From Lewinellaceae bacterium (GTDB lineage: Bacteria; Bacteroidota; Bacteroidia; Chitinophagales; Saprospiraceae): 64,000 nt of DNA. Made by a program: the position numbers and the translations under genes. Where the stretch lies: contig JACJYG010000004.1 of NCBI GenBank assembly GCA_020636215.1, forward strand, positions 868,001-932,000, in the 5' to 3' direction. Numbering within the stretch: the first letter of the stretch is position 1; each line of letters begins with the position of its first letter. Of the stretch, positions 1 to 9,148 are shown piece after piece. The notes beneath the pieces were generated by a model that did no database searches, had not been told where the DNA came from, and worked only from the letters and a program-made list of their open reading frames with translations.

Positions 1-225
1 GCTTTGGATTGGCAAAAATAGAGGTTAGATCGGTACATTAATAAATTATCACTGGCTTTAATTGGTTAGCACCTGACGGATGGGGCCGTCGAAGGTAAGG
101 AACGACGAGGGGAGAAGTAAAATTATACAACGAAAAAAAAGTGCTCATTTTGACCACCTTCCCTTATTCCGGCAGGCAAAGGTTCCCCACTCAACCGACT
201 TCCACCCGCCCTCGTTCACCCTTCC
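1..225. other. Non-coding left edge
   Basis: No open frame of credible length, RNA gene or strong hairpin was seen here. The stretch is downstream of the dehydrogenase gene, whose stop is at 226, so it may hold its 3' end. The neighbouring gene to the left is outside the window. Confidence 0.5.
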
Positions 226-2229
226 CTAATAAGCCAGCAACCGCTCCAGTTGCTGCTGCAGCCGGGCCTTAGGTAGAAACTGTTCTTCCAGTGTTGTCGA
301 GAAGGGCACTGGCGTATCGAGGCTGGCCGCACGCAGTACCGGTGCATCCAGATATTCAAAAAGATGCTCTGAGATATACGCGGCGATTTCCCCCCCGATC
401 CCGCCGATGAGGGTATCCTCGTGCAGGATGAGGGCGCGGCTGGTCTTTTTTACAGTAGCTTCAATGGCTTCATAATCTAACGGCAGCAAAGTCCTCAGGT
501 CCAGAATATCCGCATCCACCCCTAATTCCAGGCATACTTCCGTAGCCCAATGCACCCCCATTCCGTAGGTGATGATGGACACTTCTGCTCCTTGCCGGGC
601 CAACCGGGCCTTTCCGATCTCCACGGTATAATATTCATCGGGCACAGCTTCGGTAAGGCGCCGGTACAATGCTTTGTGTTCGAAATAGAGCACCGGATTG
701 GGATCCTCAAAGCTGGCCAGCAACAGGCCCTTGGCGTCGTAGGGGGTGGCCGGGTAGACCACCTTCAGGCCCGGGGTGTGGAAAAACCAGGCTTCGTTGC
801 TTTGAGAGTGGAAAGGACCCGCTCCTACCCCGGCTCCCGCCGGCATCCGGATAACTACGTCGGCATGCTGGCCCCAGCGGTAGTGCTGCTTGGCCAGGTT
901 GTTGATGATCTGATTAAACCCACAGGTTACGAAATCGGCAAACTGCATTTCTACCATGGCTTTGTAACCTTTCAGGCTCAGGCCCAGGCCAATGCCGATA
1001 ATAGCGCTCTCGCACAGGGGCGTGTTGCGTACGCGTTCCGGGCCGAATTGCTTCACTAATCCATCGGTGATCTTGAACACGCCACCGTACTCCGCAATAT
1101 CCTGGCCCATGAGCACCAGCTTGTCGTGTTTTTCCATGGCCAGGCGCAGGCCATCGGAGATAGCGTCGACGAAGCGGCGCTCGGTGGCTTTGTCGCTCGC
1201 AGGCTCCACTACCTGCTGCTGGTAGGGGGCATACACATCCGCCAGTTCCTGTTCGGGGCTCGATTGCGGGGGGCCTTCGGCAAAGGCGATCTCCAGGCCC
1301 TGGTTGATCTGCTTTTTAAAATCCTTACGGATATCGGCTGCGGCTTCTTCTGTAAGTATGCCTTGTTGAAGGAGGTATTTTTCGTAATTGGTTAAAGGGT
1401 CTTTGGCGGCCCAGTGATCCATCAGTTCCTGAGGGACATATTTGGTGCCGGAAGCTTCCTCGTGCCCGCGCATGCGGAACGTTTTGCACTCGAGCAATAC
1501 CGGCTCCGGCTTTTCACGCAGTTCCTCCGCCAGGCTGCGGATGGTGTTATAAACTTCCAGGATATTATTCCCATCAATGATGGCCGAACGCATGCCATAG
1601 CCAAGGGCCCGGTCGGCCAGGTTTTCGCAACGGTACTGTTCGTTGACCGGAGTGGACAGGCCATAGCCATTGTTTTCAATAACAAAAATGACAGGTAATT
1701 GCCATACGGCGGCGGTATTAAACGCCTCATGGAATTCCCCTTCGCTGGTAGCGCCATCGCCGGTGAAGGCCAGGGATACCCGCCCTTCTTTAGCCAGTTT
1801 ATGCGCCAGGGCCACGCCAGCCGCCAACGAAAGCTGTGGCCCCAGATGAGAGATCATGCCTACAATATGGTGCTCCATGGCGCCAAAGTGAAAGGAACGC
1901 TCGCGCCCCTTGGAATACCCCAGCGTTGTGCCCTGCCATTGCGCGAACAGCCGCTCCAGGGGCATCTGGCGGGCGGTAAAAACCCCGAGGTTGCGGTGCA
2001 TGGTGAACATCAACTCGTCGGGCAACAAGGCCATAGCCGCTCCTACAGAGATCGCCTCCTGCCCGATGCCCGAAAACCACTTGCTGATCTTTCCCTGCCG
2101 TAATAACAGCAGCATTTTCTCTTCGATCATGCGGGGCAGTAACAGCTGGCGGTATAACGCTACCAGGGTCTCATCCGACAATTTTTCCCGCTGGAAATTT
2201 ATGACTGGTTGGGCCGCTTTATCTATCAT
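226..2229 (-). CDS. 2-oxoacid dehydrogenase E1, alpha and beta subunits fused
   Basis: Thiamine-diphosphate-dependent E1 component that decarboxylates a 2-oxoacid and passes the acyl group to lipoyl-E2. Residues 20-330 are the alpha subunit, with the TPP-binding motif running from GDG (157-159) to NNG (186-188). Residues 350-667 are the beta subunit (MGQDIAEYGG, then the transketolase pyrimidine and C-terminal domains). Fused alpha-beta E1 proteins of about 660-690 residues are common in Bacteroidota and are usually annotated as branched-chain or pyruvate dehydrogenase E1. The substrate cannot be decided here because no E2 or E3 gene is adjacent. The ATG at 2229 is preceded by a TAnnTTTG-like box. 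The gene is transcribed divergently from the hydrolase gene at 2389. Confidence 0.93.
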   Translation of the reverse strand: MIDKAAQPVINFQREKLSDETLVALYRQLLLPRMIEEKMLLLLRQGKISKWFSGIGQEAISVGAAMALLPDELMFTMHRNLGVFTARQMPLERLFAQWQGTTLGYSKGRERSFHFGAMEHHIVGMISHLGPQLSLAAGVALAHKLAKEGRVSLAFTGDGATSEGEFHEAFNTAAVWQLPVIFVIENNGYGLSTPVNEQYRCENLADRALGYGMRSAIIDGNNILEVYNTIRSLAEELREKPEPVLLECKTFRMRGHEEASGTKYVPQELMDHWAAKDPLTNYEKYLLQQGILTEEAAADIRKDFKKQINQGLEIAFAEGPPQSSPEQELADVYAPYQQQVVEPASDKATERRFVDAISDGLRLAMEKHDKLVLMGQDIAEYGGVFKITDGLVKQFGPERVRNTPLCESAIIGIGLGLSLKGYKAMVEMQFADFVTCGFNQIINNLAKQHYRWGQHADVVIRMPAGAGVGAGPFHSQSNEAWFFHTPGLKVVYPATPYDAKGLLLASFEDPNPVLYFEHKALYRRLTEAVPDEYYTVEIGKARLARQGAEVSIITYGMGVHWATEVCLELGVDADILDLRTLLPLDYEAIEATVKKTSRALILHEDTLIGGIGGEIAAYISEHLFEYLDAPVLRAASLDTPVPFSTTLEEQFLPKARLQQQLERLLAY

Positions 2230-2255
2230 GGCTCTATCTGGTTTGGAAATTGAGG

Positions 2256-2282
2256 CAAAGGTAAGGCAAGGAAGTTAAACAA
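2256..2282 (-). promoter_or_regulatory. Possible promoter for the E1 gene
   Basis: On the minus strand TACCTTTG (2256-2263) fits the Bacteroidota -7 box TAnnTTTG and lies 27 bases before the ATG. An upstream TTG (2280-2282) is only 16 bases away, shorter than the 20-base spacers of the other promoters in this window, so the -33 assignment is weak. Confidence 0.4.
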
Positions 2283-2312
2283 TTCGGGAGGGGGGGTATT
2301 TAATCTTTTGAA

Positions 2313-2367
2313 AGCCAAACCGAAGTTTGGCTAAACATTTTGGGCCAACCTGGAGTTTGGCTAAACA
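2313..2367. repeat. Hairpin and 14-bp direct repeat between divergent genes
   Basis: AGCCAAAC-CGAA-GTTTGGCT (2313-2332) is a perfect 8-bp stem. AGTTTGGCTAAACA occurs at 2324-2337 and again at 2354-2367, exactly 30 bp apart, or about three helical turns. The position between two divergent genes fits an operator, but no regulator is identified. Confidence 0.5.
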
Positions 2368-2388
2368 AATACCAAAATCAAGTTTACT

Positions 2389-3240
2389 ATGCTCAGACAT
2401 TTTATCCTTCTGACGATGGCCTTCGGGCTGTTCCTTACTTCTTGCGTAAACACTGCCTCAAAGGGCGGTGAGAACGCTGAAAGCACTGACACCAGCGGTA
2501 TGGCAAAATTTGCCGATGACGAGAAATTCAAAGACGCCCACGAGTCGCCTACCGATCTGAAGTTCGAGGGCAAAGGCGAGATGATCCAGTTTCCGACCCC
2601 CGACGGCCAGCAGGGCAGCGCCTACGCGCTGATGCCGGAAGGCGAAACCAAGGATTACCTCTTCGTAATCCACGAATGGTGGGGCCTCAACGACCACATC
2701 AAAGCTGAGGCCGAACGTTTGTTCGGTAACCTGGATAATGTGGCCGTAATGGCGCTGGACCTCTACGACGGTAAATCGACAACGAACCCCGACGAGGCGG
2801 GCCAGTTCATGCAATCGGTCAAGGAAGATCGCGTCCGCGCTATCATCCAGGGCGCGCTTAACAAAGCCGGTAAGGATGCTCGTATTGCGACTATCGGCTG
2901 GTGCTTCGGCGGCGGCTGGTCGCTCAACAGTTCTATTATGGCGGGCAAGCAAGGCGTCGCCTGTGTGATGTACTACGGCATGCCGGTGAAAACCGCCAAA
3001 GAGCTGGCGCCTCTGAATGCCCCCGTCCTCGGTATTTTTGCCAAGAAGGACGCCTGGATCACTCCGGAGGTCGCTCAATCCTTTGAGAGCCTGGCCAAAG
3101 CCAGCGGTAAGAGCATCAAAACGGAATCGTTCGACGCCGACCACGCCTTCGCCAATCCGAGCAATCCCAACTTCAATAACGAGGCTGCTCAGCAGGCCAA
3201 TCAGGATGCGCTGGCGTTTCTGAAGGAGCATTTGAAGTAG
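2389..3240 (+). CDS. Dienelactone hydrolase family lipoprotein
   Basis: Alpha/beta hydrolase of the dienelactone hydrolase family, 283 residues. The N-terminus is a lipoprotein signal ending in a lipobox (LTSC), so the enzyme is probably anchored in the envelope. The nucleophile is the Cys in GWCFGGG, followed by the Asp in KKDAW and the His in DADHAF, the Cys-Asp-His triad of the family. The natural ester substrate is unknown, and the aromatic-degradation role of the name-giving enzymes should not be assumed. It stands alone, divergent from the E1 gene and convergent with the helicase gene. Confidence 0.88.
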   Translation: MLRHFILLTMAFGLFLTSCVNTASKGGENAESTDTSGMAKFADDEKFKDAHESPTDLKFEGKGEMIQFPTPDGQQGSAYALMPEGETKDYLFVIHEWWGLNDHIKAEAERLFGNLDNVAVMALDLYDGKSTTNPDEAGQFMQSVKEDRVRAIIQGALNKAGKDARIATIGWCFGGGWSLNSSIMAGKQGVACVMYYGMPVKTAKELAPLNAPVLGIFAKKDAWITPEVAQSFESLAKASGKSIKTESFDADHAFANPSNPNFNNEAAQQANQDALAFLKEHLK

Positions 3241-3397
3241 TTGCAGGTTTTAAGGTTACAGGTTACAAGGTTTTTTACCCGGCTGATCCCAACAGGCGTC
3301 GGGAGAGGACGGGCAGGGTCAAGTTTCAGGGTTTCAGTCCCAGTTTCGCCCCGCAACGCTGTAACCTGTAACCTGTAACCTGCAACCTGTAACCTCT
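3241..3397. repeat. Convergent intergenic region with GGTTACA inverted arrays and a dispersed element
   Basis: The region starts with copies of GGTTACA on the + strand (3241-3272) and ends with TGTAACC copies (3360-3393), so the two halves can pair into a long stem at the 3' ends of both flanking genes. Between them, at 3269-3317, lies a copy of the dispersed element TTTTTTACCCGGCTGATCCC that ends in GGACGGGCAGG, described under findings. A role in terminating both genes is inferred. Confidence 0.7.
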
Positions 3398-3408
3398 TCT
3401 GCTTCCCC

Positions 3409-6400
3409 CTAATCATCGAGTTCCTCCACCTCCGGTTCTGAAAAACTATCCACCAGTTCATTATGCCGCACGAAGTTGCACCAGGGGCAGTTGGCCTCCC
3501 CACAGCCGGAGTAGAAATCATGCACCATGATCTTTTCGTACACGGAACGGATCATTCCCTTCACCTGCTGTACGTCTTCAGGCGTGTACGCGACTTCCTT
3601 TTCCACCAGTTTGCCGGAGCCATTGGGTTCCAGATAAGAGATGACGCCGCTTTTGGCGAGGCGGGTATTAGCCGGGTGGCTTTCGTATAGTATTTTGTAG
3701 AAAACGAGTTGCCGCCAGAAACTGCCACCCTGTGGGTTGGCATTGGAAGGGCGGCGCAGCTTGCCGTCGTTTTGGCTGCCGGTCTTATAGTCGACGATGC
3801 GGGCGGTGGTGGCGTTGAGCAGTTCCAGCTTATCAATGCTGCCGGTGAGGGGCACGCCGTCCATTTCCACCTGGCGGGGGCGGTATTCCAGGAGCACATC
3901 CTTGTGCCAGCTTTTGGAGTACAAGCGATAATAATCCGACAGATTGTGGCGGCCCATTTCCAGGCGGCGCTGATACTCCTTACGGGCGAAGTAGCCCTGC
4001 ATTCGTTCCATTTCCTGCTCGAACATTCGAATAAAGGCCGATTCGGGCGGGAAAGCTTTGCCCTTGGATGCCTTCATTCGTTCAAACAGCCGCTGCAGGG
4101 CGTTGTGCATGGCGGTGCCGTAATAGGCGGCCTCGCTCACTACTTCCGGCGCACGCAATACATTTTCATAATAGAAACTGAGCGGACAGCGCAGGTAGCG
4201 GTTCATGGCCGAAACGCTGAGTTGGAAACCTTCCAGCAAGCTATCCACCAGGGCCTTGTCCTGAGCAGGGATGGCCGGGGCCTCCAGTTCGAGCATCCGT
4301 AAGGCTTCCGCTTCCAAAAGCGCTTCCGGGGGCAGTTTTTTCTGTCGCACCTTCAGCCCCGTTCCTTCCAGCAGTTCATCCACAAAAATAGCCCGGCGCA
4401 GCGGCTTGCCGCTTTTGTCTTCTTCGGTATAAGAAATGTGCAGCCCCTCCCGGGCGCGGGTCATGGCGACGTAGAACAAGCGGCGGCGGGCCTCCAGGGC
4501 GTCTTCTTCTCCGGAATAGGTGAGGGTGTCGGGCAGAGAAAACTGATAGGAACTATTGTGGTTGCGCGGCTCCCAGTGATTGCTAATGCAGTCCAGCAGA
4601 AAAACTTTCTGGAATTCCAGCCCTTTGGCGCTGTGAGCTGTAACGAGTTGTACCCCTTCCTCCGCCTGAATGGTTTTGTTGACTTCCAGGGCCAGGCGGT
4701 TGCCGTCCATATTGCGGAAGATATCCAGCAGCCGGCCCACCGTCAGGCGAGGGTTGCGGGCGGCTTCGGTCTTTACGAAGTCGAGGAAAGTGGCCAGCAC
4801 CTGTATCAGCCAGTTTTTTTCCTCGTGGCCCAAGATAAATTTCAGCAAGCCGCTGCGGTTGATGAGGCGTTCCACAAAGGCCGGCGCACTCAAGCTGGCG
4901 TAGTGGCGTAAGATATGATCGTGGAACTCCGAGAAGCGGTGTAGGGCGGGCTTGTCTTCCAGCCCCAGTTCCTCCCAGAGCCCTCCGTTCATCAGCACCT
5001 CCCGCCAGTGGGGGCGGCTGTGGTTTTCCTGCCGGGCCATGTAGTTGCTCAGCCGCGCCAGGTCGTTTGGGGCGATGTGGAAGAAGGTGAAATGTAGTAA
5101 ACGGAACAGCAGGTGCTCCCCGCTATGCGGTTGGTGGAACTCGGCAGCGAAATATTCCAGCATCTGCCGCAGGTTTCGGATCAGCGGCAGGTCCAGGATG
5201 TTGATCCGGCGTTTGGTGGAATAGGGAATGCCGTGCTTTTCCAGCAGCGCGATCAGGCCGTCGGCCTGCCGATGTTTGGCGTAGATCACCGCCACTTCAC
5301 TGAGGGGAAAGCCTTGTTCCTGGAAAACCTTTAGTTGAGCGACGATGTCGCCCTCTTCGTGCAGGGGGTTGGGGTAAGCCACGACTTCCGGCTGCAGGGA
5401 GCTATCCGCAAAAGTGGGGTGGCGCGCCAGCAGCAGCTTGTCGAGGCCCAGTTCCGCCAGTTGGTTCACGATGCGCAGATGGTTGTGGCCGATAAGGGCC
5501 CTCGCGCTATCGAGGATGTGTTGCGAGGAGCGATAGTTATCCGCCAGCACCACCAGCTGCAGGCTTTCCTGGTAATGTTCATAAAAATCCGTCAGGTTTT
5601 TCAGGCGGGCGCCCTGGAATTCGTAAATGGACTGGTCGTCGTCGCCCACGATAAAAATGTTGGGCTGATCCCAGTAGCCGGCCAACTGGCGGATGATCTC
5701 GTTCTGGGCGCCGTTGGTGTCCTGGTATTCATCGATGAGGAAGTAGAGGTATTGCTCCTGGTAGTTGCGCAACAGGGCTTCGTTCTGTTTAAAGGCCTCC
5801 AGCACCCAGAGGATCATATCGTCGTAGTCGTAACGGCGGGCGCGTTCCATGGCCGCCTGATAGTTGGGGAATAGGGCAGCGGCGGCGCGCAACCGCTCCA
5901 TTTTCAATTGGGCGTCTTCCACTTTGGCTTCCTTCAGCGCTCCTTTTCGGATCTCGCCCCGGTTGACCTGGTAGATAAATTCTTCCCGATCGGGCAGGCT
6001 CTCCAGATAACTGTCGATGGCGTCGTGGAAGTGTTCTACCGTCCAATCTTCTGATTTCATCAATTGGAAGAGGCCCTGCAAGTGTTTCTCGTAGAAGTAG
6101 GCGTCGTTGCGGCCGCGCCGCAGCGGGTGGCGCACCTCCAACTCATCCAGAAGTTGGCGGATAATCTCCACCCGTTCCAGTTCACTGAGGGGTTCCATAT
6201 CCTGGCTGCCGAAGAGCTCGAGATTGTCCTGGATGATGCTGTTGCAGAAGGAGTGGAAGGTGTAAATGTGAACGCGATGCGCCTCCGGCCCGATGAATTC
6301 CAGCAGCCGCTGCCGCATGGCGTTCACGCCAGCGTCGGTAAAGGTCAGGCAGAGGATGTTCTGCGCCTGGGCGTCCGTTTCCAACAGGATGCGGCCGATG

Positions 6401-6561
6401 CGGGCAGAGAGGATATGGGTTTTGCCCGTTCCCGGCCCGGCAATAGCCAACACCGGCCCTTCGACCTGATCGACGGCCTGGCGTTGCTGCGGATTGAGCT
6501 CTTCGAGCACCCGCAGGAAGGCTTCGTTATAGTGCTGGATATTGGGTTGGGCGCCGGGCAT
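3409..6561 (-). CDS. UvrD/Rep-type ATP-dependent helicase with PD-(D/E)XK Fe-S nuclease domain
   Basis: Superfamily 1A helicase-nuclease of about 1050 residues, probably acting in double-strand-break processing or repair. Helicase motifs in order: GPGTGKT (Walker A), LTFTDAGVNAMRQRL (Ia), LIDEYQDTNGAQ (II), VGDDDQSIYEFQG (III), TAHSAKGLEF (V), YVAMTRARE (VI). The C-terminal 270 residues form a RecB-like nuclease with IDKLELL and IVDYKTG. One Cys in YLRCPLSF and three in CGEANCPWC are spaced as in AddB/AdnAB-type iron-sulfur nucleases. The longest open frame begins at a TTG (6606); the ATG at 6561 is preferred because the homologous core starts soon after it. No partner subunit gene is adjacent. 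Confidence 0.9.
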   Translation of the reverse strand: MPGAQPNIQHYNEAFLRVLEELNPQQRQAVDQVEGPVLAIAGPGTGKTHILSARIGRILLETDAQAQNILCLTFTDAGVNAMRQRLLEFIGPEAHRVHIYTFHSFCNSIIQDNLELFGSQDMEPLSELERVEIIRQLLDELEVRHPLRRGRNDAYFYEKHLQGLFQLMKSEDWTVEHFHDAIDSYLESLPDREEFIYQVNRGEIRKGALKEAKVEDAQLKMERLRAAAALFPNYQAAMERARRYDYDDMILWVLEAFKQNEALLRNYQEQYLYFLIDEYQDTNGAQNEIIRQLAGYWDQPNIFIVGDDDQSIYEFQGARLKNLTDFYEHYQESLQLVVLADNYRSSQHILDSARALIGHNHLRIVNQLAELGLDKLLLARHPTFADSSLQPEVVAYPNPLHEEGDIVAQLKVFQEQGFPLSEVAVIYAKHRQADGLIALLEKHGIPYSTKRRINILDLPLIRNLRQMLEYFAAEFHQPHSGEHLLFRLLHFTFFHIAPNDLARLSNYMARQENHSRPHWREVLMNGGLWEELGLEDKPALHRFSEFHDHILRHYASLSAPAFVERLINRSGLLKFILGHEEKNWLIQVLATFLDFVKTEAARNPRLTVGRLLDIFRNMDGNRLALEVNKTIQAEEGVQLVTAHSAKGLEFQKVFLLDCISNHWEPRNHNSSYQFSLPDTLTYSGEEDALEARRRLFYVAMTRAREGLHISYTEEDKSGKPLRRAIFVDELLEGTGLKVRQKKLPPEALLEAEALRMLELEAPAIPAQDKALVDSLLEGFQLSVSAMNRYLRCPLSFYYENVLRAPEVVSEAAYYGTAMHNALQRLFERMKASKGKAFPPESAFIRMFEQEMERMQGYFARKEYQRRLEMGRHNLSDYYRLYSKSWHKDVLLEYRPRQVEMDGVPLTGSIDKLELLNATTARIVDYKTGSQNDGKLRRPSNANPQGGSFWRQLVFYKILYESHPANTRLAKSGVISYLEPNGSGKLVEKEVAYTPEDVQQVKGMIRSVYEKIMVHDFYSGCGEANCPWCNFVRHNELVDSFSEPEVEELDD

Positions 6562-6828
6562 AACAGGCGTTTTTTGGGTGGGAAGATACGAAATGTGGGG
6601 GGACAAATTGGATGGTTGAATGGTTATTGGCAGAGCAATTGCATTTAATTTGAATCCATGATTATGGAAATTTCACCCACAAATGCACAAAACCTGCTTG
6701 TAGCGAAGTATAATTTAGGCAACATTTTCACATACGTCAAAATTTTTTATTTTGGCCATTGACAAGCCGGGAAGCTACTTAAACTGACTTCACCGGCACA
6801 TTTTTCTCAACAACAAATATTAATTCCA

Positions 6829-8544
6829 ATGAAAGAATTCGCGCTTTCCCTCCTGTCCATTGTATGCCTTGTAGCCATCTTGCCTCAGGCCTCTGCTCAA
6901 AGGGTTGATATCAAGCGACAAGCCGTGCCAGTGCAGTATATCGCCCTGCCCCAGGCGCCGCTGAACCCTGAATTCACGGCCTACAGCGCCACCATTTCGG
7001 CGAAACCTGACCTGCTGCGTAGTTGTGGGCTAACCGAAGACTGGCTGCAACGCAACTACCTCAGCATCCCCGGCTTCAACAAGCTCAACCAGGGCGGGCA
7101 TTTCCATGTCGAATTGGTGATGGACGATTTTATCTTTTCCCAGCAAGGTTTCAAAAACAAGACGGCCACTTTCAAAGACAAAGATGGCAAGGAAACCAAA
7201 ACTTCAACGCATTGGATGGAAATCGTCTATGCCCTCCCGGCCAGCCTCAAGGTGACGGACCAGGACCAAAACGTCATCGCCGAGCGGAACCTCAGCTCCG
7301 CCGCCAATACCCGGACCTACAAGTCCAAAACCTTTAGTTCCTATCAAAACATCAAGTCTTTTTGGGACCGGAACCAGCAGGGCGAAATAGCGAAATTCAA
7401 AAAAGAGCTTATCCAATCCCATTTTATCGCTGCCCGCGACTTTCTGTACAACAACTACGGCTTCCGCCCGGTAACTAATGCCAATTCGGTTTTTGAAGCC
7501 CTCAACAGCAAGAAGCACCCAGCCTACGAAGCGCACCAAGAGGCGCTCAGGACGCTCGAAGAGGCCTTCAAGCTGATGCGCCCCAATGAACCGCTGGATG
7601 CTGTGCGTGCGGCGGCCGAGCCGAGCCTCCGCTTCTGGCTGGCGGAAAAAGACCGCTACGGTACGGAAGACAAACAGGAGGCAAAGCTGCGCCACGCCTG
7701 CCTTTACAACCTGGCAAATGCTTACTTCTGGCTGGAAGAATTGGAACTGGCAGAACAGTACGCGCTGGAAGCGATCGCCGTAGATGCTAAGGGACGAGCG
7801 GAAGAATTCCCCAGCTCCATTGAAAAGCTGCGGCAAGCCCTGGCGCAAACCGGCAAAACTTCCCGCCATTTTGCCGTAGAGGAGCTTGCCGAAGAGGACA
7901 TCGAAGCAGCCGCTGAGACGGCCTATGAAACGGAAAAAGATAGTAAACTGGAGGAATACAAACAGGACAAGCTGCGTAAACAGGGCGTCCATCCCCAGGC
8001 GGAGCGCGTTGAGGGGAAAATGAAATACACGGGCGGCAACGAAGTGGAATGCATCTTCTTTCTCGACCCCTCCCGCGGCCCGGAACTTAGCTTCCTGCCC
8101 GGCAATCAGGGCAACGTCAAAGCGGCCACGGAATCGGAATCGGATTATGCTTTTTTGAAAATAGACCCCAGCCTGCTGGCATCTTTCGAAATTGGCGAAC
8201 GGCGCTTCCAATGCCTGGAATACTCGCCGGCGGCGCAGGTATCGCTCAGCAAAAACCCACAGATTATGGAGGTCCTGTATGAGTCTGACCGTGTCACCAT
8301 TTACAAGTTCTACCCCGTGGCGACAGCAAAAGCCGGCAATACAGTGACGGAATTAGCGCTCCAAAAACAAGGCAATAACGGTATCACCTCTCTGGGTGGC
8401 GTTAAATTTCTAAACTGGAAGAAGGGCCTGTCCAAGCTCTTTGATGATTGCCCCGAAGTAAGCAACCAGGCCAGCGCCGGCGCCTATCAGCGCAATGAAA
8501 AGGATTTGATACGCCTGGCGGAAGCGTATGATAATTGTAACTAA
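6829..8544 (+). CDS. Secreted protein of unknown function with a TPR-like segment
   Basis: 571 residues with a clear signal peptide cleaved near ASAQ, residue 23. No family is recognised. The N-terminal half looks like a mixed beta domain. Residues about 230-330 are helical and resemble tetratricopeptide repeats (LYNLANAYFWLEELELAEQY). A charged helical stretch follows, then a C-terminal beta region ending near NCN. Probably periplasmic or surface-exposed. It is preceded by an A/T-rich leader and followed by an inverted repeat at 8552-8613. No operon partner. Confidence 0.75.
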   Translation: MKEFALSLLSIVCLVAILPQASAQRVDIKRQAVPVQYIALPQAPLNPEFTAYSATISAKPDLLRSCGLTEDWLQRNYLSIPGFNKLNQGGHFHVELVMDDFIFSQQGFKNKTATFKDKDGKETKTSTHWMEIVYALPASLKVTDQDQNVIAERNLSSAANTRTYKSKTFSSYQNIKSFWDRNQQGEIAKFKKELIQSHFIAARDFLYNNYGFRPVTNANSVFEALNSKKHPAYEAHQEALRTLEEAFKLMRPNEPLDAVRAAAEPSLRFWLAEKDRYGTEDKQEAKLRHACLYNLANAYFWLEELELAEQYALEAIAVDAKGRAEEFPSSIEKLRQALAQTGKTSRHFAVEELAEEDIEAAAETAYETEKDSKLEEYKQDKLRKQGVHPQAERVEGKMKYTGGNEVECIFFLDPSRGPELSFLPGNQGNVKAATESESDYAFLKIDPSLLASFEIGERRFQCLEYSPAAQVSLSKNPQIMEVLYESDRVTIYKFYPVATAKAGNTVTELALQKQGNNGITSLGGVKFLNWKKGLSKLFDDCPEVSNQASAGAYQRNEKDLIRLAEAYDNCN

Positions 8545-8551
8545 CTTAAAA

Positions 8552-8613
8552 CTTGTTTGGAGGTTATTTCGAAGTAAAATCAAGGATTTCGGTAGAAAGA
8601 GCCTCCAAACAAG
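8552..8613. repeat. 12-bp inverted repeat after the 6829 gene
   Basis: CTTGTTTGGAGG (8552-8563) and CCTCCAAACAAG (8602-8613) are perfect complements separated by 38 bases, starting 8 bases after the stop codon. It may form the transcript end, but there is no T-run. Confidence 0.5.
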
Positions 8614-8768
8614 CCCTCAATCATATGATCTTTCCTCGGGAAGGCCCCATCCAGGTAATTTGTCATTCTCCTGTCGCAACAAATAAGTAAATTGGATCCA
8701 AGGCTCAGCATATTGTAACTTATTGGCTGGTGGAAGGAGGGAGTACCGGGAGAGGGTTCAAAGTTCCA

Positions 8769-8956
8769 GGTTTTTTACCCGGCTGAGTGCAATGAGGATT
8801 TATCCGGCTGACTAGATTTATCCGGCTGACTAGACGGACGGACGGGCAGGTTTCCAGTTAAGCGTGTCCAAGCATTTGTGTTTTCGAATTTTGAGGCCCC
8901 AAGCCAACAACATCCCGTCCTCCCCTGGCCATTCAGTCGGGGTCAGCCGGGTAAAA
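8769..8956. repeat. Two inverted copies of the TTTTTTACCCGGCTGA element
   Basis: Part of the 604-base gene-free stretch 8545-9148. At 8769-8850 the element reads TTTTTTACCCGGCTGAG, then ATTTATCCGGCTGACTAGA twice in tandem, ending in GACGGGCAGG. At 8913-8956 a second copy lies in the opposite orientation (GTCAGCCGGGTAAAA preceded by CCCGTCCTCCCC). The first copy differs at only two positions from the 82-bp copy at 38149-38230. Confidence 0.85.
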
Positions 8957-8972
8957 GCCATTTAGACATTTA

Positions 8973-9134
8973 GAACTTGTTTAAATTTCATACTTCGGGT
9001 TGAAAATGCCCCTTTTTCGGTGATACTTCGTTCCTTTTTTTGTCCATACCTTCCAGGTATGCACTTCAAAAAGAGCCTTGTCTCACCAAAAAATGAATCC
9101 TTTTCATTCCCAAAAACGAATTTTAAACAAGTTC
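8973..9134. repeat. 162-bp segment bounded by 13-bp inverted repeats
   Basis: GAACTTGTTTAAA (8973-8985) and TTTAAACAAGTTC (9122-9134) are perfect complements bounding an A/T-rich segment with a small internal hairpin (CATACCT-TCC-AGGTATG). This is the layout of a miniature inverted-repeat element, but no second copy or target duplication was seen. It ends 14 bases before the start at 9149, so it may contain that gene's promoter. Confidence 0.45.
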
Positions 9135-9148
9135 GTAGACAATGAACC

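Noticed and set aside
7204..8211. Antisense frame of 335 codons within the 6829 gene
   Set aside because: The sense frame has a signal peptide and coherent composition. The antisense frame is a GC-rich shadow, as are those at 2458-3231, 33387-34001 and 43188-44108.
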